From Trypanosoma brucei gambiense DAL972 (taxonomy: Eukaryota; Euglenozoa; Kinetoplastea; Trypanosomatida; Trypanosomatidae), in the NCBI RefSeq assembly GCF_000210295.1, contig NC_026741.1:1116001-1180000 (forward strand): a stretch of DNA of 64,000 nt, read 5' to 3'. Positions 31,408 through 41,250 of the stretch are shown piece after piece. The notes under the pieces are model-generated. The model was not told the origin of the DNA, did not search any database, and saw only the letters and a program-made list of their open reading frames with translations. How positions within the stretch are numbered: position 1 is the first letter of the stretch; each line of letters begins with the position of its first letter. A program made the translations under genes and the position numbers.

Positions 31408-34400
31408 CTACCAGCCGGTGACACTTTCCAACGCCTGAATAAGTGCGGGGATTGCTTGGAGACTGTAGCAATTCCCATTACATGCTGCCACGGCCTTCGC
31501 ATTTCTCCTTTCATCAAGTTTATTCAACATATCACCAAGCAACGAGCACAAGGATTTCGCCCCTATTGCTTTGTTACCCACGAGCATCCGGGCAACCGCG
31601 ACTGCACCCCGAAGGGATATTGACAATGAATTGCGGTACACCCATTCGTGTGCACACCCGACCTTCCACGGGGTTAACGAATTCAGAAGCGCTTCATTTG
31701 TAGGGTCGTACGCAGCCTGTACACCTTTAAGGGCAACGGTGAGGTAAACTGCCCAGCTCCGCGCGAAACCAAGCGACCTGTGTTCCCTCACACCTTTCGT
31801 ATCAGACAAACCCACTGCCACAAGAGCCATCTGCAGCTGGAACTCCAGTGGGTGGACGGTTCCGCTCAATTCCTTCGGCACACCGGCTCCCATTGAAACA
31901 GCGGAATCACCCCATTGATGGTGCAGCTCCTCCGACCAGCGCTGCAGCGCCCCGTGTGGTGCCGTGCAGCTGAACAACCGCAAGACTTCCCACTGGAGCG
32001 GTGCACCGCATCCCGTCAACTCCGAAGCCCGCCGAAGCATCGAACAGATATTCCGCCCTTTGGGTCCATCACCCTGATGGCCGCTGGAGATAATGTGCGA
32101 AATCTGCCGACACGCATACATACGAAGAGCAAACGCGAGTTTCTCTCTGGCCTCGCAGTGTGTGAAGTGGTCAACTGCCTGTCGGTAGAAGGAGTCCTCT
32201 TCGGGTGAGAGTGGTCGGGTGTCACCCATGGCTAGAGGCTGCTGTAGTGTGTTGGTCACAGTCGGTGATGTAAGACGCAACTTTAAGTTAGCCATGCGAA
32301 GGAACGTCTCACCCAGGGAGTACCGTACATCCTTGAGCGTTACGGCTGTGGAAGAAGTACAGCGCTCACCGAGGGACGAATCCACTACTGCATCTTCCGC
32401 TACCTTGAACAGCGACTGCGCGCGGTGCAGCGAATCCAGTGCCTTGGTATAACGATCGGTGAGTAGGTAATGGTGCCCGACATGATAATAAACCTGTGAA
32501 GTTTTCGCCAGAAGTCGTTTTGATTGCACACCCACCTTCGTGATAAACCTCAAGGCCGTGTACGAAAGTGAAACTATGTCATAAGTGATAGAGGACAGCC
32601 ACGTCAACACAGACTCACCAACAGCGGAGGTGCCGATAGCACCACGTATATCGGCAACCTCACTGCGTAGTTCCTCACGTGTCTTGATGCGACGGCTGAG
32701 TTCAACGAGAACGTTTGCTGTGAAAGGCGTTGGGTCGCTCATAGCCAAAAGAACAACATCTGCGTAGAGCTCCCACAGAGTCTTCACGAGCGGTGTAATA
32801 TCAATAATGTCTGTTTTCGTGTCAATTAGCGCGTGCTCCTTCACCACATCGCACGCAGGCACGCAATGCACGAGTTCCATTCCACTTGCCACCGCCACTT
32901 TCATATTCTCCAACCGTAACAAACCCTCTACAACCACCTGCAGAAGGTCCTTCGCAACGAGGCTGTGAATATGCACGTCGCTGCTTTTGCCGCACCCCGC
33001 CTTCAGCCGCAAGTATGTGGCTCGCTCTACGCAAAACTGTTCAATAGCACATACCACACACACACAAAGCGCCGCGCTACACGGCAGAAGACATTGCAGA
33101 AGGGAACGACGCGTGGGAAGAGGCAGAGACTCATCGACCACAGACTCTTGCAAACGAATTCCAAAGCGACCACACGTGATAAAAACCTCACGGCATATTT
33201 CGGGTAGTTGTATGATGCCGCCTTCTCCCTCGAGAGCGGCCTTCTTATTGCGGATGACAAGACCCACAAGATCTGGAAGCACCTTTAGGATGTCGCAGAT
33301 GTGGGGACAAGCTTCCTCCACCCTCCTCCGTTGCATAAAGTACACGGCAAAACTCCGGAGAAGGAGGGACAATGCGTCTGGGGCCTTATCCACGGAATCC
33401 TTGAGATGCATTCCCATACGGAAACACATTGTGGCCAACCCCCAATTCAACCGCTCATTCTCCTCGCGTTGTCGACTTTCCTCCTCCGCTTGCTTTTTGG
33501 TGGCGGCGCTGCCGCTATCTCTGACCTCGTCATCCGAGACGGTGCCGTCCTCCGGCAAGAAACGCTCCAAGTGGTCGTCCGTGAAACATTCGTAAACCTC
33601 CAGCGCCCCGGTTTCGTAGTTTTGAATCACAGCGTATGTCGCACCGTCCTTCTTGCACTGAGTCATCAACCACTGCAAGACGGTTGTTGTAAAGTTCATA
33701 GCTGTAGCGGCCATCCGGCGCTCAACCAGTCCGAGCATCTCCTGTGCTTTCCTAACCTCATATCGTTGAACGATGCCATCATGGTGAACGTATACACCAA
33801 CATGTGGAACGTTGGCGAGGGTTGCCTCAAACCAAGTGTTAAGTGCCTCGTGCTGCGACTCTTCCGGGGTCGTTGGAATGGATGTGTCCCTCAGGCTCAG
33901 CACATGTTCCGTGTTATCTCTTCCGTCAATCACAACAGGTGTGTCAACACCGACTAACGCATCCATTGCACCGATTTCCCAATGCAATATATGTGAGTAC
34001 CGACTCAGCTCGTGAACATGCTTGGTGAGGTTGGCGGAACCGATTCGGTGCATTGGCAGCGCCACAACACCCTGGCCACTGGGGTTTGAAGCGCTAACGC
34101 CTTCCATATGTTGTTTGGTGATGGTCCCGCCCAAAATACGGTAGAGCGCCTTCCCGAGTAGTGACTTCATACGCATATCCCGCACCCCTGACCGCATCAC
34201 TTCTTCGCCGTGCGTATCAACCAACAAAGTTGGACCAACACGCCGCACCTGCAGCACAAGCGTCCGATCATCAGAATACGACGCTCTGAAAACACTACGC
34301 AGTGCCTCACCAGTAGAGAGTACGAGAACTCTATCCTCTCCACCTCGCCATTCTCTCACAGCGCACGAAAGTAACGAGCGCTTCGCCGCGCGCTCATCAC

Positions 34401-35184
34401 GTCCAAACCCCGGTACGTACTGATGCACGTTATACATTGGGTCTGGGACAAGATAGTTCCACGGTGGCTGGTCAAGATCAGTCCCACTGGCCAGTGGCAA
34501 CGGCATGGGAAGAGGTGGAACACCCTCAACGCGTCTAACAAAACTTCCGCGGAGTGCCCCGCTTTGCGCACTGGCTTTTAACGGCATCGATCCTCTAAAC
34601 GGACGTTCCCGATCGCCTTCTGAGATCACGACGAGGGATTGCTCCTCTTCCGCATATAACCCCGATGACGATGGATTCGGAACCGGCGTGACTTCCTGGA
34701 GTTGGTGCTGAGATGGAGAATTTCCCACATCGGAAGAGTCCTTGCATGTGCGAAGCAGTTCGGAGGGCAATGTCCGGAAGAAAAAGTCAAACTCCCACTT
34801 GCCCATTAAAACATGTTTACCTGCCTCTCGGTCACCGCCACCCCCTGCCCGCCGGGGTTTATCAACAACGCTAACGGAAGAGATAACGTTACTGGCACTT
34901 TCACCACAGGTGCGATCACCAACCTTTCCGACGACATCAAGGAGTTTCTGATCTCGCTCCTCCGCTAAACGTTTGCTTTCCTCCTTCTTCTGTTTGTCGT
35001 TATATCGCTTCACAGCCCGGCGATGTAACGCGCGCCTCGAGGGACGGAGAACTGTAGCAGTGACACCAACGGAAGGGCCGCCGTCCCCGTGATCATCCGT
35101 AGCAGTATTATGGATATTAATGTTTGCTCGCCCAGCGACAGGCTTTGTTCCCTCTCTCGACATGCTTAGGCCTGTCAAGGTCAT
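31408..35184 (-). CDS. EDRF1-family protein with TPR-like repeats, 1258 aa
   Basis: Starts at the ATG at 35184; another in-frame ATG lies seven codons later. The N-terminal 100 residues are basic. At about 240-275 there is a NYLVPDPMYNVHQYVPGFGR segment. The region about 390-540 matches the conserved core of EDRF1 (erythroid differentiation-related factor 1): LHWEIGAMDALVGVDTPVVI, a LSLRD motif, NTWFEATLANVPHVGVYVHH, GIVQRYEV and VLQWLMTQCKKDGATYAVI. Later helical repeats (about 885-965, with HYLLTDRYTKALDSLHRAQ) look like TPR units. EDRF1-like proteins occur in animals and plants and have no defined enzyme activity. Location is probably nuclear or cytosolic; no signal peptide or membrane segment was seen. 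Confidence 0.7.
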   Translation of the reverse strand: MTLTGLSMSREGTKPVAGRANINIHNTATDDHGDGGPSVGVTATVLRPSRRALHRRAVKRYNDKQKKEESKRLAEERDQKLLDVVGKVGDRTCGESASNVISSVSVVDKPRRAGGGGDREAGKHVLMGKWEFDFFFRTLPSELLRTCKDSSDVGNSPSQHQLQEVTPVPNPSSSGLYAEEEQSLVVISEGDRERPFRGSMPLKASAQSGALRGSFVRRVEGVPPLPMPLPLASGTDLDQPPWNYLVPDPMYNVHQYVPGFGRDERAAKRSLLSCAVREWRGGEDRVLVLSTGEALRSVFRASYSDDRTLVLQVRRVGPTLLVDTHGEEVMRSGVRDMRMKSLLGKALYRILGGTITKQHMEGVSASNPSGQGVVALPMHRIGSANLTKHVHELSRYSHILHWEIGAMDALVGVDTPVVIDGRDNTEHVLSLRDTSIPTTPEESQHEALNTWFEATLANVPHVGVYVHHDGIVQRYEVRKAQEMLGLVERRMAATAMNFTTTVLQWLMTQCKKDGATYAVIQNYETGALEVYECFTDDHLERFLPEDGTVSDDEVRDSGSAATKKQAEEESRQREENERLNWGLATMCFRMGMHLKDSVDKAPDALSLLLRSFAVYFMQRRRVEEACPHICDILKVLPDLVGLVIRNKKAALEGEGGIIQLPEICREVFITCGRFGIRLQESVVDESLPLPTRRSLLQCLLPCSAALCVCVVCAIEQFCVERATYLRLKAGCGKSSDVHIHSLVAKDLLQVVVEGLLRLENMKVAVASGMELVHCVPACDVVKEHALIDTKTDIIDITPLVKTLWELYADVVLLAMSDPTPFTANVLVELSRRIKTREELRSEVADIRGAIGTSAVGESVLTWLSSITYDIVSLSYTALRFITKVGVQSKRLLAKTSQVYYHVGHHYLLTDRYTKALDSLHRAQSLFKVAEDAVVDSSLGERCTSSTAVTLKDVRYSLGETFLRMANLKLRLTSPTVTNTLQQPLAMGDTRPLSPEEDSFYRQAVDHFTHCEAREKLAFALRMYACRQISHIISSGHQGDGPKGRNICSMLRRASELTGCGAPLQWEVLRLFSCTAPHGALQRWSEELHHQWGDSAVSMGAGVPKELSGTVHPLEFQLQMALVAVGLSDTKGVREHRSLGFARSWAVYLTVALKGVQAAYDPTNEALLNSLTPWKVGCAHEWVYRNSLSISLRGAVAVARMLVGNKAIGAKSLCSLLGDMLNKLDERRNAKAVAACNGNCYSLQAIPALIQALESVTGW

Positions 35185-35849
35185 AGTTGACCACCTAGGA
35201 GTACAAGAATGTGGAAAGGAAAAACAAGGGAAAAGAGAGGTGACAAACGTGGGCGAGAGAGAGGAAAAAAGAAAAGAGAAGCGTGACGCAGGGGAGGAAA
35301 AAAAAAGCGTGACTCAAGTTTGTTTCCACTCACCCATCCACGCAAACTGAGTGCCGGTGTTAATTAATGACCGTACCGCAAGGTGGTCATCCATATCGCA
35401 AGAAGGACATGGGGTGCAAAGGGGGAAAAGAACAGATATGGAGAAATATATAGATGGAGGGGGAAGAGACTCCAAGTCATCGTAATAGCAACCGCTTAGG
35501 TACCGGCAAAAGAAAAGAATATTCTTCAAGTGTGGAATATTCCCTTTCTCAACGACGCCGACCGGCCAAACAAGCACAACATGAACCCAGTGGCACAACT
35601 TGCTCCGGTAAATAGAGCGCCGACCTAGTCATCGTTGGTCTCTCATATTTTCTACCCACAAGCATACGTTACATGTGCGCTAACGCGTTGACGTCCCACA
35701 ACGCTGAACCTTATTCGGTTCTTGGGATCAGAGACTCTCTTCCCCAACTTTCCATCCGCTCTCACACGCACGTATACATTCATGCGCGTCTATGTATACG
35801 TACGTCAGCAATCATACCTCGGTGAAATGTGGGCTAAGTATTTGCGAAC
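35185..35849 (-). other. Intercistronic region
   Basis: No gene seen. Purine-rich plus strand at 35210-35310 (pyrimidine-rich on the transcribed strand) is a good splice region for the EDRF1-like gene. The rest is the 3'UTR of the MGRN1-type gene. Confidence 0.5.
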
Positions 35850-36854
35850 CTAAGCGGTCATTAGGCGTTCAATTGGGACACGACATATGGGGCACGCGTT
35901 ATTACGCTGGATACGCAACATACTAGCGCATTCGTAGCACAAGCACATGTGACGACATGGCAGAAGCATGGTGTCACGCTCGTTAGTCAGACACACCACA
36001 CAAAGTTTATCGTCATCATCCTCCGCGTTCTCGTCGTCGCTGTTGGCGCCAAGGTCAAAGACATCATCAAGTTCGTACACCTCCACACCCAATTGAAGTA
36101 GCTGACGCACAACTTTAACTTGTGCCCCCACTTCGCCTGATGGCCTGCGGCCCTCACCACCTGAGCGGGCGGCATTTGCCACGAGGTCTGCAGCGTTGTC
36201 CGGTATGTCGAGGAACGTGTATTGTATAACACGTTGCGTCGTGCCACGGGCATCGTCAGCAAGTGGCGCTCTACGCCTCTCTCGTCCACAAACCGGTGGT
36301 TCATAGGTGAGTTCAATAACTATGGGCGCGTATGTGACCTGTTTAATCCCCTCCGGCGTTGTTATACTGACAGCCTTGTCAACCTTCTGTAGCTGCACTC
36401 CCTCACCAATGTATACCTCTCCCAAAATCTCCTCTGGGGTGGACGTTTCATGGACGCAAAACGGATTCTGGCTCTTCTCCGCCTGTTTCAGATGTATTCC
36501 CTCGTTCTCCCGGTATTCAATGTCAACACCTGCAAATACACGCAGCGTGTAGCCGGGCCCCACAACATTGTTCGTGGCAGATACCATAAAAGAAAGAGCA
36601 AAGTCTGTCCGATTGTTTCCTGACCTCACGTGCCTCAGTCTGAAAGGTTCCTTAGGTAAGACGGACACAGCCATATTAAATACTTCTGCACGTTCTATTT
36701 CTCCCTCTTCCTCCGGTTTCTCTATATCTACATCAAAAATAAGCGGTCCGGCTTCCGGGGGGCCACCGATGTAACGAATAGACGGCCCCCCCATCACGAG
36801 ATAGTAGCTCCGTGGCCTTCCTTCATTCGCGGCCGTTGAAGATTTTTGCCCCAT
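35850..36854 (-). CDS. MGRN1/LOG2-type RING E3 ubiquitin ligase, predicted N-myristoylated
   Basis: A 334-residue protein starting MGQKSSTA; Gly2 with Ser at positions 5 and 6 fits an N-myristoylation signal. Residues about 55-190 form the domain found upstream of the RING in MGRN1/RNF157 and plant LOG2 ligases (FRLRHVRSGN, FALSFMVSATNNV and APIVIELTYEP). The RING is C-terminal with C285, C288, C300, H302, C304, C309, C321 and C324 (CVVCLTNERDTMLLPCRH, CPICRVP), preceded by an acidic linker (about 270-283). It should transfer ubiquitin at membranes. Substrates unknown. The upstream neighbour in the transcription unit is CFAP45. Confidence 0.88.
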   Translation of the reverse strand: MGQKSSTAANEGRPRSYYLVMGGPSIRYIGGPPEAGPLIFDVDIEKPEEEGEIERAEVFNMAVSVLPKEPFRLRHVRSGNNRTDFALSFMVSATNNVVGPGYTLRVFAGVDIEYRENEGIHLKQAEKSQNPFCVHETSTPEEILGEVYIGEGVQLQKVDKAVSITTPEGIKQVTYAPIVIELTYEPPVCGRERRRAPLADDARGTTQRVIQYTFLDIPDNAADLVANAARSGGEGRRPSGEVGAQVKVVRQLLQLGVEVYELDDVFDLGANSDDENAEDDDDKLCVVCLTNERDTMLLPCRHMCLCYECASMLRIQRNNACPICRVPIERLMTA

Positions 36855-37724
36855 TCGTACAACAGGATGGTGTTAGCAAATGGATCGGCAAAGTACCCTT
36901 ATGTATATGCGTTAACACGTGGCTGTATCTTCCCTTTACCTAAGCGTTTAAAGAACAAGTAACTTCTCCTTCAAGGTCACCCTCCGCGGTGGTAATACTC
37001 TCTCCTGCCCGCCACAAAGTACAGGGTTGTCCACGTGGAAAACCTCGATGGCTTTGAGAATCTTCTGCTTGAGCGGGTCCCAGAGCACAGGTGCTGAAGG
37101 CAAAAAGCAGCGGCAGTGGAAAGGAGCTTGGGAGTAAAGAAAGGAAAAGGAATAACAAATAAGAGATCAAGTCCTCAAGCGGAAACACAGTGGTGACATG
37201 ACCAATACAAATAATTGTTCGAGGCCCGCAACTCCTCGTCACGATCCACCCGAGAAGTTGTCATAAGGCCCCACTTCACGAAAAGCAGTAGAGGGAGTAC
37301 TCAAGTAATGCGTTCGGTCACGCGAACAGCTTCTAAACGTCCCCCGTCTCCTTTTTCTGAAAAAAAAAGAGAAGAGTAAGTAGGGATTATACATCTAAAA
37401 GAGTAAAATGGATGTGCCTCTCCCTGTTCTCTCACACTGCCCCCGCAGCACATTCATTCATCAACGAGTATATGTACATAAAGCAACTCTAACCGCCACG
37501 TAAATAACAAACGATTGGCACATTCACCCACAAAGTAAACACGAGCGTGAGAGGCCTAGAAGCCGTGTAGGCAAAAAAAAAACAAAACAGTGTGTAAAGT
37601 CGAACGAATGCATCAAGTAGCAGCGGAAGAGACACTCGGGGAGAAGGGAAAAAAGAGTGACTAGGGCAATACCAAAAATATAATGCGCGTATTAATACAA
37701 AAGTTCCTGCGGTTAAAAATGTAA
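36855..37724 (-). other. Intercistronic region
   Basis: No gene seen. A 100-codon frame at 36940-37242 starts with GTG, lacks any ATG and was rejected. Contains the leader of the MGRN1-type gene and the 3'UTR of CFAP45, with poly(A) runs near 37360 and 37575. Confidence 0.5.
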
Positions 37725-39176
37725 CTATCGCCGGGCCACCTTGACCTTCATCTTCTTCTGCAGTGCCTGGCAGTACTCTTCAGGCACACCGAGTTCTTCT
37801 AACTCCTTCAACTTACGCTGGCGAATGGCCTCAATGGCTGCTTCCCTCTCCCTTATTTGCATCATAATGCTGTTGCCCTCGGCCACGTACTCCTGCCGCT
37901 CACGGCGGCGTCTCTCCTCAACATCCATAATCTGTTTGAGCACTGCCAGAGAATTCTCTTCGTGTTGCTTGCGGGCCCACATTTTTCGCTCTCGCTCCTG
38001 CTCCAACGCAACCTTTTGTACGGCGTTGATGCGTTCCACCTCCTCTTCTTCCAGCCGCCGCTCTTCGGCCTTCATGCGCTTGCGCTCCTCGATCTGCTTC
38101 TCGCGCATTTGCGCGAGGTCCTGCAGAACTGCAGCCTCACGCTCCTTACGCTCTTTCTCCTTTCGGCGCATATCTCGCGCGTACTCTTCTTGTGCACGCT
38201 GTGCTCGTATGTCATCCAGCAATGCCTGCGTGTTCTGTGCCCGTTGCTGTTCTGCTCGCAGTCTGGCCACCTCACGCTCCTTTTCGTCTCGTATGCGCTG
38301 TTGCTCCTCCGCATAGAGGCGATCACGCTCCTGTTTCCGTTTAATAAACTCTGCTATACGCCTATCCTCCTCCTCATCGAGTTCCTGCTGTCTCTTCTTT
38401 AAGCTGATTTGTTGCGCGTTGGCCAGTGCAACGGCTTCCATAATACGCCTCTCTTTCTCCTGCTGTTGAAGTTTTTCAGCTTGAGCCTCTTCTCGTAAAA
38501 GCTCAAGGTGGCGTGTCATGGCCTCCCGTTCGTGCTGAAGCAATTCCAGCTTCCGCACGCGTTCTACATCGTGTTGCTCCAACTGAGCCTTAATAACCGC
38601 GAGAGTTTTCTTGCGGGCAACAACCTGCTGCTCCTCCCGTTCGTTATACAGTTTTGCCGCCTTCTCTGCTTCAGCTGTCATCATCTCTTCCATCTTTCGT
38701 TCATACTCCATTTCCTCTTCCTTACGCAGCTCCCTCTCCCTTATTTGTGCGTTACGCACGGCAATGCACCGGGCCTCGTCAACGATTTGATTCATCGCTT
38801 TCACTTCGTCATATTGCTCGTCAAGCAGCGTCTTCGCCCGCTCCAAGTTGAGGCGTCGCTGCTGCTCTTCCTCAATCTGTTCCAACGGCTTGTCATTCCC
38901 ACCGCAAAGGCGCTGCTCCTCATCATACTGCTGCATGCGCCGCTTGTGCTCTTCAGCCTCAACACTGCGGGTGCGCACTGCACTTCGCGTGAGTGTCGTC
39001 ATAATATTCTTTCCACTGATCATTTCACGTATGATGTCCAGTTCCGTGCGGGTGAGAATGGTGGAATCACGGGGGGCATTCCGGTCGTTAAGCTCCTTAC
39101 GGAGGTCACCGTCCGTTTGTCCAGGGCGCCTGGGGGGGAAAACACCCGCCCCACTACGCGCCATCATACCAATCAT
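37725..39176 (-). CDS. CFAP45: CFAP45, axonemal microtubule inner protein
   Basis: A 483-residue, almost wholly coiled-coil protein starting at an ATG. A short Pro/Arg N-terminus is followed by TRTELDIIREMISGKNIM (about 43-60). The diagnostic stretch LLDEQYDEVKAMNQIVDEA followed by RNAQIRERE is at about 117-148. Glu/Arg/Gln-rich helix continues to the end, where LKELEELGVPEEYCQALQKK matches the conserved C-terminus of CFAP45/CCDC19. CFAP45 sits inside doublet microtubules, usually beside CFAP52. Some alternative trichohyalin-plectin-like proteins share the composition, but the EVKxMNQ and LGVPEEYC motifs favour CFAP45. Confidence 0.85.
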   Translation of the reverse strand: MIGMMARSGAGVFPPRRPGQTDGDLRKELNDRNAPRDSTILTRTELDIIREMISGKNIMTTLTRSAVRTRSVEAEEHKRRMQQYDEEQRLCGGNDKPLEQIEEEQQRRLNLERAKTLLDEQYDEVKAMNQIVDEARCIAVRNAQIRERELRKEEEMEYERKMEEMMTAEAEKAAKLYNEREEQQVVARKKTLAVIKAQLEQHDVERVRKLELLQHEREAMTRHLELLREEAQAEKLQQQEKERRIMEAVALANAQQISLKKRQQELDEEEDRRIAEFIKRKQERDRLYAEEQQRIRDEKEREVARLRAEQQRAQNTQALLDDIRAQRAQEEYARDMRRKEKERKEREAAVLQDLAQMREKQIEERKRMKAEERRLEEEEVERINAVQKVALEQERERKMWARKQHEENSLAVLKQIMDVEERRRRERQEYVAEGNSIMMQIREREAAIEAIRQRKLKELEELGVPEEYCQALQKKMKVKVARR

Positions 39177-39693
39177 GGCGGTAAACGGCTACACGTTCAG
39201 TCCTACGTTCCCTTCTGTTCAACCGTTTGCAAGGGACTCGTCCTGTCCTCTTTCACTATGCGGTGTCAACTTTGATTTTCTTTTTTTTTCTTTTTTTAAC
39301 TTCTCTATTCTATCCTGCTCTCCCTTCGCCCCGCGCAGTTGTCACTCTCTCGATCCAGCACTACCGTTAAAATCCACGCAATCCCTCTAGTTTGTTAAAC
39401 AGTAAAACCTTCCTTCCTGCCTTCAATTCATCAAAAAGAACGTGGGGTCAACAGAAGGAAGGAAGCAGAACATGCGACGATATGCAAGTGCAGGCAAAAT
39501 CCCGCAAACAAAAAAACTAGCGGAATCGACAATGAGAAACAGATAGCAAAAGGGGGTTGTACACGTGACTGAAGAACTAAACGTAAACATAGTGTGCGTG
39601 TGTGTTGCGGAGGGGAGGGAAGAGAACTAAAAATATAAACCTTCCCAACTTTGATAATGATGGCTCATGTACGTGCAGTTGCTCACATATGTG
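39177..39693 (-). other. Intercistronic region
   Basis: No gene seen. Plus-strand pyrimidine run at 39250-39340, then A-rich sequence at 39430-39560 that reads U-rich in the 3'UTR of the gene at 39694. Confidence 0.5.
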
Positions 39694-40299
39694 TCATGAC
39701 CCCTTGTTCAAAGCTACAGGCTGCAGGTTCTTGGTTTGCTCCGCCCGCATCTCCTCCCCGATGGTTACAATTTCTTCCAATGTCGGTCGGTTCAGAAGTG
39801 ACATCATCGCCGTGAGCAAGCTCTGCCGCCTTAGTTCGTCTGTCATCATTTCCATCAGAGTGGGATGTCCTTCGCCATCCGTTTCTTCGAAAGTGATATT
39901 TTGTGACGTTGGGAACGCGTAGGAAAATGTTCCACTTGCGGATCGCTGTGGGGAGGAACGGACCCCATTCTTTGGTTGCTCCACACCATCGCCCTCGGCG
40001 TTTTCCATCTTTAGCATGAGGGCGCTCACCGCCCTGTCAGTGTTGATAGTTGCTTCCAGCTCCCGTATGTACTCCACCAGTCGCCGTATGTAAGCTTCCT
40101 TTTGCCTACAGGAGGGACAGGATGGCCCCGGTATAAGTCCAGCAAATTCAGCCACCTGCGCCGGGCATTCACGCAGCGATGCGACACGCACAACTGGAGC
40201 GAAATCCCGTGAGTCCACACCAACGTCGCGGACCTTCACCTGCACGACTTCACCCAAATCACCCGTTTTTTCGATGACTTTGTACCTCACGCGTTCCAT
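39694..40299 (-). CDS. Hypothetical protein with a CPSC motif and short coiled coil, 201 aa
   Basis: The first in-frame ATG is at 40299 (MERVRYKVIEKTGDLGEVVQ); the 17-codon extension to 40350 begins with GTG. Residues about 1-50 look beta-rich (VVQVKVRDVGV, FAPVVRVASL). A CPSC pair at about 77-80 is followed by a coiled coil (YIRRLVEYIRELEATIN). A Ser-rich linker and two amphipathic helices (about 145-190: LRRQSLLTAMMSLLNRP, LEEIVTIGEEM) close the protein. One CxxC alone is not enough to claim a zinc site. No family recognised. Confidence 0.65.
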   Translation of the reverse strand: MERVRYKVIEKTGDLGEVVQVKVRDVGVDSRDFAPVVRVASLRECPAQVAEFAGLIPGPSCPSCRQKEAYIRRLVEYIRELEATINTDRAVSALMLKMENAEGDGVEQPKNGVRSSPQRSASGTFSYAFPTSQNITFEETDGEGHPTLMEMMTDELRRQSLLTAMMSLLNRPTLEEIVTIGEEMRAEQTKNLQPVALNKGS

Positions 40300-41250
40300 C
40301 TGTCTTTCTTGTACTCTTCTCGTATTGCCCTTATCTCCCGTTTTAAACACCTCACTGTGCTACGAAGGCTCCCGACCACTTTCCAAATTGATAAACAGGA
40401 GAGGTGGGAGGGGTAAAAATGTGAACTACCCTGTATCTTGAGCCATGCAAAAAAAAAAAATTGGAAAAGCCTCAAGGAACCATTCAGAATCGCGACGCCA
40501 TCCACATGATGTAAATACGAGCGGAAATAATCCTTCATAATTCGTTTAGTATTTCCATTCTCATTTCGTCCTCAATGGAAAGGAAAAAGAAACGTGATAC
40601 AATGATGAGAGTTGTACGGTGACCGGGTAAGGTTAATGAAAGGGAGATAACATGTTACGCATCGTGGTGCACACGCATGAAGAGTTTTGACCTCAACTCC
40701 AACAACATATTCCATCCTTCTCTTCCTGTTATCTCCCCACACACACAAATTAAGGAACCGCGCATCCAGCAACCTAGAGGCAACCAAGCAACAGATATAA
40801 GTAGAATAACAACAACAACAACAACGAAAAAGAAAAAAAGCGAACTGATGACGCACAGTGGAACCTAATGATATAACCTTGAAAGCATAATTAACACTTC
40901 CTAACCCATTCGCACTTCCCTACTCATCTCCTTTTTTTTCCTCTTGGAGGAGTTTGATGCGGTAATTTTCCATACGCGCTTGAGACACAACTTCAAATAC
41001 ACACACACACACACACACACATATGCACCAGCGCTTCGCTTTGTCTATCCTCTCCCACCCACTTCGGAAATAACGTCGCCTCTTATTCGCGATGTGAAAA
41101 TAGTAAAAGGTGAAGTATGAAAAAAGAATGAAAAAAATGCGGCAGGCGATGATGACAGAAGCAGCGAAACCCAACCTGCACTCAATCTTCCATAAAGATA
41201 CCCATCACAAGGTCTAGACTAGAGAGAGTGCATACTGGAGGGTAACAAAA
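40300..41250 (-). other. Intercistronic region
   Basis: No gene seen. A pyrimidine-rich minus-strand tract at about 40390-40425 marks the splice region of the gene at 40299. (AC)n at 40999-41021 lies about 230 bp downstream of the RING/TM gene stop, inside its 3'UTR. Confidence 0.5.
40999..41021. repeat. (AC)n microsatellite
   Basis: About 11 AC units within the 3'UTR of the PSI/TM/RING gene. Confidence 0.95.

Noticed and set aside
36940..37242. 100-codon minus-strand frame between MGRN1-type and CFAP45 genes
   Set aside because: Begins with GTG, with no ATG and no family resemblance.
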